NCBI RefSeq assembly: GCF_029952445.1
Contig: NZ_JAQPPK010000003.1
Span: forward strand, 163,926 to 227,925
DNA length: 64,000 nt
Reading direction: 5' to 3'
From: Paenarthrobacter nitroguajacolicus
GTDB taxonomy: Bacteria; Actinomycetota; Actinomycetes; Actinomycetales; Micrococcaceae
Shown here: positions 17,280 through 26,127 of the stretch, piece by piece
How positions within the stretch are numbered: the stretch's first letter is position 1
Layout of the letters: each line of letters opens with the position of its first letter
Notes under the pieces: generated by a model
What the model was told of the DNA's origin: nothing
Database searches by the model: none
What the model saw: the letters and a program-made list of their open reading frames with translations, nothing else
Program-made: the position numbers and the translations under genes

Positions 17280-19190
17280 ATGTGTGGAATCGTTGGTTAT
17301 GTCGGCAGGTCCGACTCAGTTCAAGCTCCCCGGCGACGTGCCCTGGATGTGGTCATGGGCGGTTTGCGCCGCCTTGAGTACAGGGGATACGACTCGTCGG
17401 GCGTCGCCGTTCAATCGGCAGGCAGGGTCCATATCCGCAAGAAGGCCGGGAAGGTCGGCAACCTCGCTGCGTCAATCGACGCTAAGCCCCTTCCCAATGG
17501 GGAGGCTGCCATTGGGCACACCCGGTGGGCTACCCATGGTGCCCCCACGGACGCCAACGCCCACCCCCACCTGGCCGATCACGGACGCTTGGCCGTGATC
17601 CACAATGGCATCATCGAGAACGCCGGGGAACTCAGGCAGGCCCTCTCCGGCGCTGGGCATGTCTTCACATCCGAGACCGATACCGAGGTGGCTGCCGCCC
17701 TGCTCGCGCAGGCGTACCGGTCCGCCGTCGATGACCGCGGGCCGGCTGCCGCCGATGACGGTGATGACCTGCTTGTTGGCGCCATGCGCCGCGCCTGCCG
17801 GCAACTGAACGGTTCCTTTACCCTTCTGGCAGTCCACGCCGGGCATCCCGGGCTGGTGGTGGCCGCGCGGCGCAACTCGCCGCTCGTCGTCGGAATTGGC
17901 GACGGCGAAAACTTCCTGGGCTCCGACGTTGCGGCCTTCGGTGAATTTACGAAGCGTGCCGTTGAGCTGGGTCAGGACCAGGTTGTCGCCGTCACCGCGG
18001 ACACCGTGGCGGCGACCGACTTCGACGGCGTACCGGTGCAGGTCACCGAAGTGGCAGTGGACTGGGACCCTGCGGCAGCATCCAAGGGTGGCCATGCTTC
18101 CTTCATGGTCAAGGAAATGCTGGAGCAGCCCGAAGCTGTCCGCCGGACCATCCAGGACCGCATCGGCATTGACGGATCTGTCCGACTGGATGGGTTGGGC
18201 ATCGAGGAGTCCACATTCGCCCGGATCAACAAGGTGGTGGTGGTTGCCTGCGGTACGGCATCCTACGGCGGGCAGATCGCCAAATACGCCATCGAGCGCT
18301 GGTGCCGGATACCGGTCGAAGTCGATCTTGCCCACGAATTCCGATACCGCACGCCCCTGCTCGATGCGCGGACGCTGGTGGTGGCCATATCGCAGTCCGG
18401 AGAAACCATGGACACCTTGATGGCGGTCCGTTACGCCCGGGAGCAGGGTGCCGTGGTGCTGTCCATCTGCAACACGCAAGGATCCACCATTGCCCGTGAA
18501 TCGAACGGCGTCCTCCATACGCTCGCCGGACCCGAAATCGCCGTTGCTTCCACCAAGGCCTTCCTTGCCCAGGTCACCGCCAACCTCCTCCTGGCGCTGT
18601 ACCTGGCCCAATTTCGTGGCAGTGCATTGCGGGAGGAAACCTTTGCCGTGGCCAAGGAGTTGCGGAGAATCCCGGACCTGATCCAGCGCACGCTCGACCG
18701 TGCGGGCCGGGTTAATGCCTTGGCTGCCGACTTGCGGGAGGCAACATCCGTGCTCTTCATTGGGCGGCATGTTGGATTCCCGGTGGCTTTGGAGGGCGCC
18801 CTCAAGCTCAAGGAGCTCGCGTACATCCACGCCGAGGGGTTCGCGGCGGGCGAGCTCAAGCACGGCGCCATTGCACTGATCGATCAGGGTCAGCCGGTCA
18901 TCGTGATTGTTCCCTCGCTGAGGCACAGCAGCCTTCTGCACGCGAAGGTCATGTCCACCATCCAGGAGGTCAAGGCGCGTGGCGGGTGGGTCGTCGCCGT
19001 TGCGGACGACGGCGATGGGGTGGTCGCCGAGTGGGCGGACGAAGTGATCGCGGTGCCGGAGTCCTCGCCACTTTTGGCGCCCTTGCTGACCACGGTCCCG
19101 CTTCAATTGTTTGCCGCTGGTCTTGCCGCTGAAAAGGGACTCGACGTTGACCAGCCACGCAATCTCGCAAAATCTGTCACGGTGGAGTAG
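17280..19190 (+). CDS. glmS: Glutamine-fructose-6-phosphate aminotransferase
   Basis: 636-residue cytosolic enzyme making glucosamine-6-phosphate from fructose-6-phosphate and glutamine, the first step to UDP-GlcNAc. The ATG at 17280 gives MCGIVGYVG, placing the catalytic Cys at position 2 of the N-terminal Ntn glutaminase domain; the longer frame to 17133 is discounted. GHTRWATHG, HNGIIEN and SETDTE are intact. Two SIS domains follow (CGTASYGG and SQSGETMDT; IGRHVGFPVALEGALKLKE), ending in the usual DQPRNLAKSVTVE. It is transcribed away from the sugar importer with no cell-wall genes nearby and shares that promoter region. It may be a second, catabolism-linked copy. Confidence 0.95.
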   Translation: MCGIVGYVGRSDSVQAPRRRALDVVMGGLRRLEYRGYDSSGVAVQSAGRVHIRKKAGKVGNLAASIDAKPLPNGEAAIGHTRWATHGAPTDANAHPHLADHGRLAVIHNGIIENAGELRQALSGAGHVFTSETDTEVAAALLAQAYRSAVDDRGPAAADDGDDLLVGAMRRACRQLNGSFTLLAVHAGHPGLVVAARRNSPLVVGIGDGENFLGSDVAAFGEFTKRAVELGQDQVVAVTADTVAATDFDGVPVQVTEVAVDWDPAAASKGGHASFMVKEMLEQPEAVRRTIQDRIGIDGSVRLDGLGIEESTFARINKVVVVACGTASYGGQIAKYAIERWCRIPVEVDLAHEFRYRTPLLDARTLVVAISQSGETMDTLMAVRYAREQGAVVLSICNTQGSTIARESNGVLHTLAGPEIAVASTKAFLAQVTANLLLALYLAQFRGSALREETFAVAKELRRIPDLIQRTLDRAGRVNALAADLREATSVLFIGRHVGFPVALEGALKLKELAYIHAEGFAAGELKHGAIALIDQGQPVIVIVPSLRHSSLLHAKVMSTIQEVKARGGWVVAVADDGDGVVAEWADEVIAVPESSPLLAPLLTTVPLQLFAAGLAAEKGLDVDQPRNLAKSVTVE

Positions 19191-19197
19191 CGCAGGA

Positions 19198-19217
19198 CCG
19201 CCCGCTGAGGCGGGCGG
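19198..19217. terminator. GC-rich hairpin after glmS
   Basis: CCGCCCGC-TGAG-GCGGGCGG forms an 8-bp perfect stem with a 4-nt loop between the convergent glmS and SDR genes. A short T-rich stretch follows on the plus side. It probably ends transcription of glmS and perhaps of the SDR gene from the other strand. Confidence 0.7.
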
Positions 19218-19227
19218 CCCTGTTGTG

Positions 19228-20004
19228 TTAGCTCAGCATGGAGGCCGGAAGTTCCGGAGTGGCCGCCTGTGTGTTGCTCAGGGACTGAAGTCGGGTGGCA
19301 ACAACACTGATTTCGGCAATGTTGGTCCGGGGTGGCAGGCTCACGGCGCAGTGCACGGCTTCGGCAATGTCGTCAGGGTGGATGGCCCAGTCACGCACTT
19401 CCCGTGGCGGGGGGCTGGGGCGCAGGTCCAGGATGGGGGTGTCCACAATGCCAGGCAGGATGCTGCACACCCGGACTCCGTTGCCGTGCTCATCCCGCGA
19501 GGCTCCCCGGGCGAGGCCCAGCAGGGCGGACTTCGAAGCTCCGTAGGCTGCGCCGCTATGGTCCGGCCAGCTCGCGGCGATGCTGGAAATAATGACCACG
19601 TCTCCCTGGCGTTCGCGCAATTGATCGAGGGTTGCCGAGAGCAGCGTAAAGACGCCGTAGACGTTCGTTTTCATGATCTGGTCGAAGCTCTCATCAGTGA
19701 GCTCGGCCATCCGGCGACCCGGAACGTTGGTCCCGGCGGCGCAGACCAGGATATCGATGGGGTCGGAGCCGGCCAGTTGGGCGGCCAATCCCCTGGCTGC
19801 GGCGCTGTCCGAGACATCCAGGGCGTGTGGAACGAACCGGCCGGCCGCCAAGTGTTCCGGGCTGACTTCATTCAAGGCTTCCTGGCGGCGTGCAACTCCG
19901 TGTACCCGGGCGCCTGCTGCGAGAAGCCGGCGGACCACGCTGGCCCCGATGCCGCTGCTTGCTCCGGTGACGAGGGCAACCCTGCCCTCAAGGTTCCTGT
20001 CCAT
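19228..20004 (-). CDS. Short-chain dehydrogenase/reductase
   Basis: 258-residue SDR with TGASSGIGASVVRR (cofactor), CAAG, an active-site Ser and YGASK. The ATG at 20004 follows AAGGAGG; the longer frame to 20070 has no ribosome-binding site. The C-terminus differs from simple KR-type SDRs, with PPREVRDWAIHPDDIAEAVHCAV. It is divergent from the MHS carrier at 20255, and the shared gap contains one of four copies of the 37-bp regulon element. Its substrate is presumably the compound imported by that carrier or a derivative. Confidence 0.86.
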   Translation of the reverse strand: MDRNLEGRVALVTGASSGIGASVVRRLLAAGARVHGVARRQEALNEVSPEHLAAGRFVPHALDVSDSAAARGLAAQLAGSDPIDILVCAAGTNVPGRRMAELTDESFDQIMKTNVYGVFTLLSATLDQLRERQGDVVIISSIAASWPDHSGAAYGASKSALLGLARGASRDEHGNGVRVCSILPGIVDTPILDLRPSPPPREVRDWAIHPDDIAEAVHCAVSLPPRTNIAEISVVATRLQSLSNTQAATPELPASMLS

Positions 20005-20088
20005 GGGTCCTCCTTTACGCCGCGGTCCGGCGTTTTCTGGTTGGGAATGGGGCCGGGAGAACTGTGCCACCCTGCCGCTGGATATAAA

Positions 20089-20125
20089 TTATCACTTGAC
20101 AGACACTTTGTCCGCATGGTGATGT
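20089..20125. promoter_or_regulatory. Regulon element A (IclR-type operator candidate)
   Basis: TTATC (20089-20093), GAC (20102-20104), TGTCC (20109-20113) and GATGT (20121-20125). This is the weakest of four copies: the outer right arm is GATGT rather than GATAA. The 27-nt distance between outer arms is the same as in copies B, C and D. It lies between the divergent SDR and MHS carrier genes. Confidence 0.7.
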
Positions 20126-20254
20126 TGATCGCAGAACGTGAGCCGTCCGGCCCACAGCCCGGATTTCCGCGCCCCGCCAGAGGTGCGCACGCCGAGTCCG
20201 GGCCACTACCGAGTCCAAGCCACATCACGTGGCTTCCCAACGCGGGAGCATTCA

Positions 20255-21559
20255 ATGACGATTGTTGAGCAGAACGCTGCCAATCAGGGGACCAGCCCCG
20301 AGCGGCTGCGTCTTCAGCGCAAATCCTTGCTCGCCACCGGAGTAGGCAACTTGCTCGAATGGTTCGACTGGACCATCTACACCGTTGCCTCGGTCTACAT
20401 CGCCGGCAGCCTTTTCAGCTCCGGGAACCCTATGTCGGCTTTGTTGAGCACCTTGGCCGTCTTCGCCGTCGGCTTCCTCATGCGCCCCATCGGCGGGCTG
20501 GTATTCGGCCCCCTCGCAGACAAGCTGGGGCGGCGAAAAGTGCTGTTGACCACCATGTTCCTGATGGCAGGGGCGAGCCTTGGCATTGCCCTGATCCCGT
20601 CCTATGCCGCGATCGGAAGCTGGGCATCCCTGCTGCTCCTGCTTGCCCGCCTCATCCAGGGCTTTGCCCACGGCGGTGAGTCGACGACGTCGTACGCTTA
20701 CATTGCGGAGATCGCGCCGCCCAAGCGCCGCGGCCTTTGGTCGAGCACTGTCTTCATTGCCGTGGGATCCGGTTCCCTGCTCGCCACGTTCTTCATGGCA
20801 TTGCTGACGGGCGTGTTAAGCAAGCCGGAGATGATGGAGTGGGGATGGCGGATCCCGTTCGCCGCCGGAGCCCTGCTGGCAGTCGCAGCGCTCTGGCTGC
20901 GCCGGGGCATGATGGAAAGCGAGCACGTTCCTGCCGCTCCTGAAGCCAATGCAGCGCCTGCGTGGACCAGGAAGCAGGTGGTCGCTGCCGGCGCGAAGTT
21001 GTTCCTGTACGAGGCCGGGGCGACACTGACCTATTACACCTGGGTGACCTCAGCGGCCATCTATGCGATCGGAGTCAAGGGCATGGATCCGGGCCGGGCT
21101 TTCGTGATGAGCGCGATTGCCCAGGTGGTCTACATCTTGTTCCTCCCTGTCTCGGGCTGGATTTCCGATCACTGGGGCCGCAAGACCACAACACTGATCT
21201 CGCTGGTAGGTATCGCCGCCACCGTCTTCCCACTGTGGGGTTTGATGAACAGCGAGCCGTGGACGTTGTTGGTGGCCCAGACCGCAGGTCTCCTGTTGGT
21301 CGCCTTCATCACGGGCTCCAAACCGGCTGCTATCTCGGAACAGATCCCAACCCGGTACCGCACCCGCATATTCGGGGTCTCCATCTCCCTGGGCGTCGCT
21401 ATTTGCGGAGGCACCGCGTCCTACCTCAGCACGTGGCTCAACTCGATCGATATTGGTTGGGTCTTCAACCTCTACGTCATCGCCGTTGCTGCCGTTTCCA
21501 CCATTGTGGTCTTGCGGTGGAAGAACAACTCCGGCAAGCCCTTGGACCAGATTCAGTAA
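20255..21559 (+). CDS. MFS transporter, metabolite:H+ symporter (MHS) family
   Basis: 434-residue inner-membrane symporter with twelve hydrophobic segments. The MHS signature starts GVGNLLEWFDWTIY near the first helix, with RPIGGLVFGPLADKLGRRK in the loop between helices 2 and 3, and ARLIQGFAHGGE. The family imports carboxylates, betaines or shikimate-like acids with protons. The ATG at 20255 follows GGGAG; a longer frame to 20138 is discounted. It is followed after 78 nt by a zinc dehydrogenase, probably in one transcript controlled by regulon element A. Confidence 0.9.
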   Translation: MTIVEQNAANQGTSPERLRLQRKSLLATGVGNLLEWFDWTIYTVASVYIAGSLFSSGNPMSALLSTLAVFAVGFLMRPIGGLVFGPLADKLGRRKVLLTTMFLMAGASLGIALIPSYAAIGSWASLLLLLARLIQGFAHGGESTTSYAYIAEIAPPKRRGLWSSTVFIAVGSGSLLATFFMALLTGVLSKPEMMEWGWRIPFAAGALLAVAALWLRRGMMESEHVPAAPEANAAPAWTRKQVVAAGAKLFLYEAGATLTYYTWVTSAAIYAIGVKGMDPGRAFVMSAIAQVVYILFLPVSGWISDHWGRKTTTLISLVGIAATVFPLWGLMNSEPWTLLVAQTAGLLLVAFITGSKPAAISEQIPTRYRTRIFGVSISLGVAICGGTASYLSTWLNSIDIGWVFNLYVIAVAAVSTIVVLRWKNNSGKPLDQIQ

Positions 21560-21637
21560 CTACGACCACTGGATATACAGGCAGTTCCCGGCGGTGCCCC
21601 AGGCCCCCGGGAACTGTCGCATTCCGGAAGGAAACAA

Positions 21638-22642
21638 ATGAATTTACCGGCATCAGCACCCGCCGCCGTACGATCATCGACTGCCCCCCGCAGCGTCACC
21701 ATCAGCATGAAGAAGCTCCCGGTCCCCGGCCAGGGAGAGGTCCTTGTCCGCATCGAATACTGCGGACTGTGCGGGTCCGACCTCCATATCTGGAACGGCG
21801 ACGACGGCTACGACTGGGTACCCTGCGGCACAACCTTAGGCCATGAAATTGTTGGAACCGTGGTCCGCGGCGGGCATGGATTCAAGGTCGGGGACAGGGT
21901 CACCGCCATTGCGCAGTCCGGATGTGGAAGCTGCCCGGCCTGTCTGGAGGACTATGCGAACGGCTGTGAGGGAAAGGTCACCTTGGGGTTGACCCGCGAC
22001 GGCGGCGCTGCAGCTTTCGTACGGATCCCGGCAGCGCAGTTGCTGGGCGTTCCGGAGGATGTCCCGTCCCATACCGCCGTCCTTACGGAGCCACTATCCG
22101 TTGCAGCCCGCGCTGTTGCCGCCCGGGGAGGGGTCACTGCAGAAGACACTGTGGTGGTCAGCGGGCCGGGAACAATTGGCATGCTGGCCGCCCTGGTGTG
22201 CCGGTATCTTGGGGCCCGCGTAGTCCTGAAGGGCACGGCGCGCGACGTCGCCGATCGTACTGGTCTCACCGTCCGGCTCGGGTTGGACTTGGTGGAATCA
22301 GTGCCCGGAAGTTTCAAACCTACGGTTTGGATCGAAGCAGCCGGCGCCTCGGCTGCCTTGGAGGAAGCAGTCAGTGCCCTGCCGGTCAGAGGCCGCTTGG
22401 TGATGGTGGCACTCTACGGCGCGCCCCCTGTGCTTGCGGCCAACGTCGCCGTGCGAAAAGAACTGGACATCATCACGAGCTACAGCTCCCACCGGCCCGA
22501 CTATGAACTTGCCCTGACCATACTCCTAACGCATCCGGACCTGGGTGAACTGCTGGTTGAGACCGTCCCGCTTGATGATATCGCTGCGGCGTTTGAGAAG
22601 GTGGGCCGGGGCGCTGCGCCCAAGGTCGCCGTCGTGCCCTGA
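21638..22642 (+). CDS. Zinc-dependent medium-chain dehydrogenase
   Basis: 334-residue MDR enzyme. Catalytic zinc residues are in CGLCGSDLH and LGHEIVG. The structural zinc loop SGCGSCPACLEDYANGC has four cysteines. The coenzyme fold shows VSGPGTIGMLAALVC. It resembles L-threonine/sorbitol-dehydrogenase-like proteins, so a secondary alcohol of a sugar acid or polyol is the likely substrate. It follows the MHS carrier gene and ends before a strong bidirectional terminator. Confidence 0.85.
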   Translation: MNLPASAPAAVRSSTAPRSVTISMKKLPVPGQGEVLVRIEYCGLCGSDLHIWNGDDGYDWVPCGTTLGHEIVGTVVRGGHGFKVGDRVTAIAQSGCGSCPACLEDYANGCEGKVTLGLTRDGGAAAFVRIPAAQLLGVPEDVPSHTAVLTEPLSVAARAVAARGGVTAEDTVVVSGPGTIGMLAALVCRYLGARVVLKGTARDVADRTGLTVRLGLDLVESVPGSFKPTVWIEAAGASAALEEAVSALPVRGRLVMVALYGAPPVLAANVAVRKELDIITSYSSHRPDYELALTILLTHPDLGELLVETVPLDDIAAAFEKVGRGAAPKVAVVP

Positions 22643-22690
22643 GGCGCCAGGCCCTGATGCACTTGGCTGCAGCGGAGAAGGCGGCAAAAG

Positions 22691-22725
22691 AGAAGGCGGC
22701 CGGAACACAGTTCCGGCCGCCTTCT
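22691..22725. terminator. Strong bidirectional hairpin terminator
   Basis: Two perfect 16-bp arms (22691-22706 and 22710-22725, AGAAGGCGGCCGGAAC and its complement) flank a 3-nt loop, between the convergent dehydrogenase and alpha/beta-hydrolase genes. The symmetry lets it act on both strands. Confidence 0.85.
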
Positions 22726-22736
22726 GCGTCGCGTCT

Positions 22737-23555
22737 TTACCGGCTGAAGAACGCCAGCAGCTTGGGAATGACGGTTGTGGGGTCTTCGAGAATGGGGCTG
22801 TGTCCGGTGCCTTCCATCACCATAAGTTCTGCACGGGGCATCCGGTCCACGATTTCCCTGGACCATGCCGGCGGCCGCGCAATGTCCTCTTCACCACAGA
22901 TCACAAGGGCCGGAACGCTGATTTCAGGAAGGATTTCCAACAGGCTTCCGCGGGCATTGACTCCCGCCAATTGGGGAGCGAGGTTGGTGCCCGCTTCCGC
23001 AATGCGTGAGCGCCACAGTTCCATGGCGTCGGCCTGCGCCGGGCTGTTGCGAGTGGTGGGCCCGAACATGATCCGCATGGTTTCCTCGAGGGTTTCCCCG
23101 GTGAAGCCCTCTTTCCTGATGTTATCCACCCAGGCAGCCAGTCCAGCGTGCTTTTCCATTGGTTCGGACCGCGCTGAGGAGCCAATGAGTGCCACGGAGT
23201 TGAAGAGACGGGGGTTGCGGTGCACTGCGCGCAGTCCCACGTCACCGCCCATTGACTGTGCCAGCAGGTTGATTTCCTTAAGGCCCAGATGCTGGATCAG
23301 CTGTTCGATGTCAGCGGCGTGGGTGTCCATGTCCACCAGCGGGGCCTCGACCCTGCCGCTATAGCCTTGGCCGCGAAAATCCGGACTGACTACCCGGAAT
23401 TTGCCTCGGGCGGCGGCGGTGAAGTCGTCGAACATCCTCCCGTCAAGGAACAGCGAATGCAGGGCGAGGACGACGGGAAGGCCCTCTTCCCCCGTGTCCC
23501 GGACGGCCATCGGCATGGAGTTGATGGTGATGGTGGTGAGCGTGGAGTTGGTCAT
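22737..23555 (-). CDS. Alpha/beta-fold hydrolase
   Basis: 272-residue hydrolase with the alpha/beta fold. The nucleophile is S101 in AQSMGG, the acid is probably in CGEEDIARP, and the His is in GTGHSPI. HSLFLDGRMF replaces the usual HGxxxx oxyanion segment. It resembles 3-oxoadipate enol-lactonase and ester hydrolases. The ATG at 23555 follows AGGAGG. It lies 35 nt downstream of the MFS carrier gene, so it is co-transcribed from the element-B promoter. A lactonase or esterase step on the imported substrate is likely. Confidence 0.85.
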   Translation of the reverse strand: MTNSTLTTITINSMPMAVRDTGEEGLPVVLALHSLFLDGRMFDDFTAAARGKFRVVSPDFRGQGYSGRVEAPLVDMDTHAADIEQLIQHLGLKEINLLAQSMGGDVGLRAVHRNPRLFNSVALIGSSARSEPMEKHAGLAAWVDNIRKEGFTGETLEETMRIMFGPTTRNSPAQADAMELWRSRIAEAGTNLAPQLAGVNARGSLLEILPEISVPALVICGEEDIARPPAWSREIVDRMPRAELMVMEGTGHSPILEDPTTVIPKLLAFFSR

Positions 23556-23590
23556 TGTGCCTCCTAGGGTTGCGGTTACTACGACGGCGG

Positions 23591-25087
23591 TCAGTTGGCC
23601 AGGGCGGATGCGTCGGCTGTTTCTTCCTGCCGCGGGAGATCCTGGTTCCTGATTTTGGGGTCTGGAAGGCAGTTCTCCAGCTTCACCAAGGACCTGTCAC
23701 GCCGCTTGAAGCTGCCTACGCTTTCCCTGGTGAAGAGGATGATCGCCAATGCACCGAGCAGCATGACCCCCGCCATGAAGTAGAGCCCCCAGAGGAAGCC
23801 GTCCGGCGAGGAGAAGCCGCCCCCGGCGGCGATGAGTACACCCAGTACCACGGGGCCCAGTCCGCCCAGCATCTGCCCTGTCATGTTGAGCCCGTTGCCC
23901 AGGCCGATTGCACCGGGTTCGCTTGAATCGGAAGAGAAGGCATAAAGGATGGGGTAGATACCGTTGGTCGCCATGCCCAGGAAGAGCTGGATGAGGATCA
24001 GCCAAATAATGCCCTCGCCGATGAACTGCAGGAGGAATACGCCAACGGCCACCCACACGAAGGTGATGACCAAGGTTGGTTTGCGGCCAATTCGGTCGGA
24101 CACGCCGCCCCAGACGATCTGGCCGATGCCGCCGGTAAGGGTGAACAGGACGCTGAAGGCCGCGACTTCGGCCAGCGAATAGTTGGCGACGAACGCCAAA
24201 TACAGCGGGAGCCACAGGGAGATGCCCGTGTAGACAGCCAATGCCAGTCCTGCCGTGATCGAGGTCGTCATCAGGTTCGGATTACGGAAGGCTCGCAGGA
24301 GCGCTCCCTTGGGCGGTTTGACGGCTTCTTCTCCGGAGGCTTTCAGCGGCGGGGTCCCGCCCTGCCTGCGGACGGATTCTTCGAATTGGCCGTAGTTCCG
24401 GGACGATGAGAACCGCCAGTAGGCCAAAACAACCGGGGCGATCAGTATGACTGGAATGAGCAATGTCCAGCGCCAGTTCTCTGGCCCGAACACGGTGAAG
24501 ACCAGGGACACGGCGAGGCCACCCAGGAACGTTCCCCAGGGGACTGCGGTATGGTGCAAGCCAACGGCAAAGCCGCGCTTTTCCAAGGGCCACCACTCAG
24601 CAACTGCCGTCACCTCGATGGCTTCGCCGGCCCCGCTGAACACCTTGTTCAAGGCTTGGAAGATAAAGAACACGCCAAAGCTTGCAGTCAGGGCACTAAT
24701 GCCCGTCAGCAACGTGAACACCGTATATGCGGCCAGGATGATCACGTAGCGGTACTTCCGGGCCCAACCGTGCCCGCCGCGGTCGGACCAAACGGTTAAC
24801 GGAATGGCCAGGAGTCCCTGTGCCACTGTCATGGCCCCGGCGAAGATGCCGATGAGCTCGGGACCCACTTGGAATTCGTTGACGATGGATGGCTGGAGGA
24901 CGCCGGTGGTCCAGTACCGCATGTTGTCGTTCATGGCCAGCAGCAGCCACAGCAGCAGCATGGCGATCCAAGAGTATTTGTTGGTAGCCAGGCCCGGCAG
25001 TTTTCCGGCGCGGGCGTTGAGTGGGGACCTCATTGATCCCGTCCCATGGTTGTCATAAGCGTCTTTGCTCCTCTGGTCTCGTGTCAT
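23591..25087 (-). CDS. MFS transporter (anion:cation symporter-like)
   Basis: 498-residue twelve-helix carrier. The first helix starts near residue 38, and the loop motifs WSDRGGHGWARKYR and GGVSDRIGRKPTL are visible. A long cytosolic middle loop and a charged ~45-residue C-terminal tail are unusual. The ATG at 25087 and one at 25033 are both possible; neither has a strong ribosome-binding site, and the longer adds 18 polar residues. It is transcribed with the downstream hydrolase, divergently from the cyclase-family gene. It likely imports an organic acid or sugar acid. Confidence 0.87.
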   Translation of the reverse strand: MTRDQRSKDAYDNHGTGSMRSPLNARAGKLPGLATNKYSWIAMLLLWLLLAMNDNMRYWTTGVLQPSIVNEFQVGPELIGIFAGAMTVAQGLLAIPLTVWSDRGGHGWARKYRYVIILAAYTVFTLLTGISALTASFGVFFIFQALNKVFSGAGEAIEVTAVAEWWPLEKRGFAVGLHHTAVPWGTFLGGLAVSLVFTVFGPENWRWTLLIPVILIAPVVLAYWRFSSSRNYGQFEESVRRQGGTPPLKASGEEAVKPPKGALLRAFRNPNLMTTSITAGLALAVYTGISLWLPLYLAFVANYSLAEVAAFSVLFTLTGGIGQIVWGGVSDRIGRKPTLVITFVWVAVGVFLLQFIGEGIIWLILIQLFLGMATNGIYPILYAFSSDSSEPGAIGLGNGLNMTGQMLGGLGPVVLGVLIAAGGGFSSPDGFLWGLYFMAGVMLLGALAIILFTRESVGSFKRRDRSLVKLENCLPDPKIRNQDLPRQEETADASALAN

Positions 25088-25175
25088 CGCCCGGCAAAGG
25101 GGGCGGAATTTGGGTGAGCGGGTGCCATGCCCCTTCAGTGGGGGGCCGTGAGCGGCATCACCCGTTTACAAATTA

Positions 25176-25212
25176 TTATCTTCTTGTGGACTTGTTGTCT
25201 ATAAGGCAATAA
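25176..25212. promoter_or_regulatory. Regulon element B (IclR-type operator candidate)
   Basis: TTATC (25176-25180), GGAC (25188-25191), TGTCT (25196-25200) and AATAA (25208-25212), with the same internal distances as copies A, C and D. It sits in the A/T-rich gap between the divergent MFS and cyclase-family genes and overlaps likely -10 sequences (TATAAG, AATAAT). Confidence 0.78.
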
Positions 25213-25253
25213 TTTATGAAGAGGCATTGATTTTGGAAACGATCGGAGCGCAT

Positions 25254-26018
25254 ATGGAGTCGCTGACAGCAGAGATGGAACGCTTATTGAGCGGGGCGCG
25301 ATTCATCGACATCTCGCCTGTTTTGAGTACCAGCATGGACGGCTGGCAGAGCCACCCGGAAATCACCATCATCAGTGACTCGAGGAGTCATGAAAAGGAC
25401 GGCTATTACCTGCAGTTGCTGGTGATGCCCGAGCACGTTGGCAGCCATGTGGACGCTCCGGCCCATGTTCATGAGTCGCTGATGCACCGCACCATCGACA
25501 CGTTCCCGGTGGACACTCTCCTCCGTCCAGGAAAGAAGATCTCCGCCGCGTCGTTGAATCTCCAACCTGGAGAGCAGCTAACCCTGGGGGCTTTTACCGA
25601 GCTCGCGGAGGGCCAAGGCGTCGACGTGCGCGCGGGAGACATCGTGCTGGTTGAGTTTGGCTGGGACAAGCACAAAGATGCGACTGAACCGCCGGCGGCT
25701 GCGGAAAATTGGTGGGGTGGAAATGCCCCCGGATTCGCAGAGGATCTGTGTGAATGGTTGGCAAGCGTTGGACCTACGGCTGTGGGAACCGATACCGCTG
25801 CGTGCGATATCGCTGTGAAGGACGGCAAGATCCGCAGCTCGTTTGGGCACGACACTTACTTCCTCCCGATGGACATCCTCATCCTTGAAGGACTGTGCAA
25901 TCTGAACCGGCTCCCTGGAGAGTTCTTTTTCATGGCACTGCCACTGCATATCCGCAACGGGTCAGGGTCGCCCATCAGGGCCGTAGCCGTCTGCCAGCCG
26001 GAAACGGATGGTTCCTGA
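25254..26018 (+). CDS. Cyclase-family metal-dependent hydrolase (kynurenine formamidase-like)
   Basis: 254 residues from the ATG at 25254, which has GGAG 5 nt upstream. TTG starts at 25227 and 25233 are also open, the latter 8 nt after GAAGAGG. The metal-binding motif is H61-x3-H65-x-D67-x3-H71 in HVGSHVDAPAH, and TDTAACD and LCNLNRLP are typical of the family. Members hydrolyse N-formylkynurenine, isatin or cyclic imides and lactones. No tryptophan genes are near, so a lactone or amide in the local pathway is more likely. It is the only plus-strand gene from promoter B. Confidence 0.83.
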   Translation: MESLTAEMERLLSGARFIDISPVLSTSMDGWQSHPEITIISDSRSHEKDGYYLQLLVMPEHVGSHVDAPAHVHESLMHRTIDTFPVDTLLRPGKKISAASLNLQPGEQLTLGAFTELAEGQGVDVRAGDIVLVEFGWDKHKDATEPPAAAENWWGGNAPGFAEDLCEWLASVGPTAVGTDTAACDIAVKDGKIRSSFGHDTYFLPMDILILEGLCNLNRLPGEFFFMALPLHIRNGSGSPIRAVAVCQPETDGS

Positions 26019-26075
26019 CGGCAACGCCTGTTGCTCCGCCGTCGTGCCATTAATCCAGCGTGTCCCAAAGCGCAA

Positions 26076-26117
26076 AAGAGCCGCAGTCTCCGGAAGTCCG
26101 GTGGCTGCGGCCCTCTT
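26076..26117. terminator. Imperfect hairpin between convergent genes
   Basis: AAGAGCCGCAG (26076-26086) pairs with CTGCGG-CC-CTCTT (26105-26117), apart from a 2-nt bulge, with A-rich and T-rich flanks on the two sides. It lies between the convergent cyclase-family and SDR genes, as expected for a shared terminator. Confidence 0.6.
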
Positions 26118-26127
26118 GTGTGGTGAG

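Noticed and set aside
17472..19106. 544-codon minus-strand frame across glmS
   Set aside because: Shadow of glmS, whose motifs are complete on the plus strand.
25227..25253. TTG starts at 25227 and 25233 for the cyclase-family gene
   Set aside because: They add 7-9 residues not typical of the family, and 25227 is only 2 nt from the ribosome-binding site. ATG 25254 with GGAG upstream is preferred, but 25233 stays possible.
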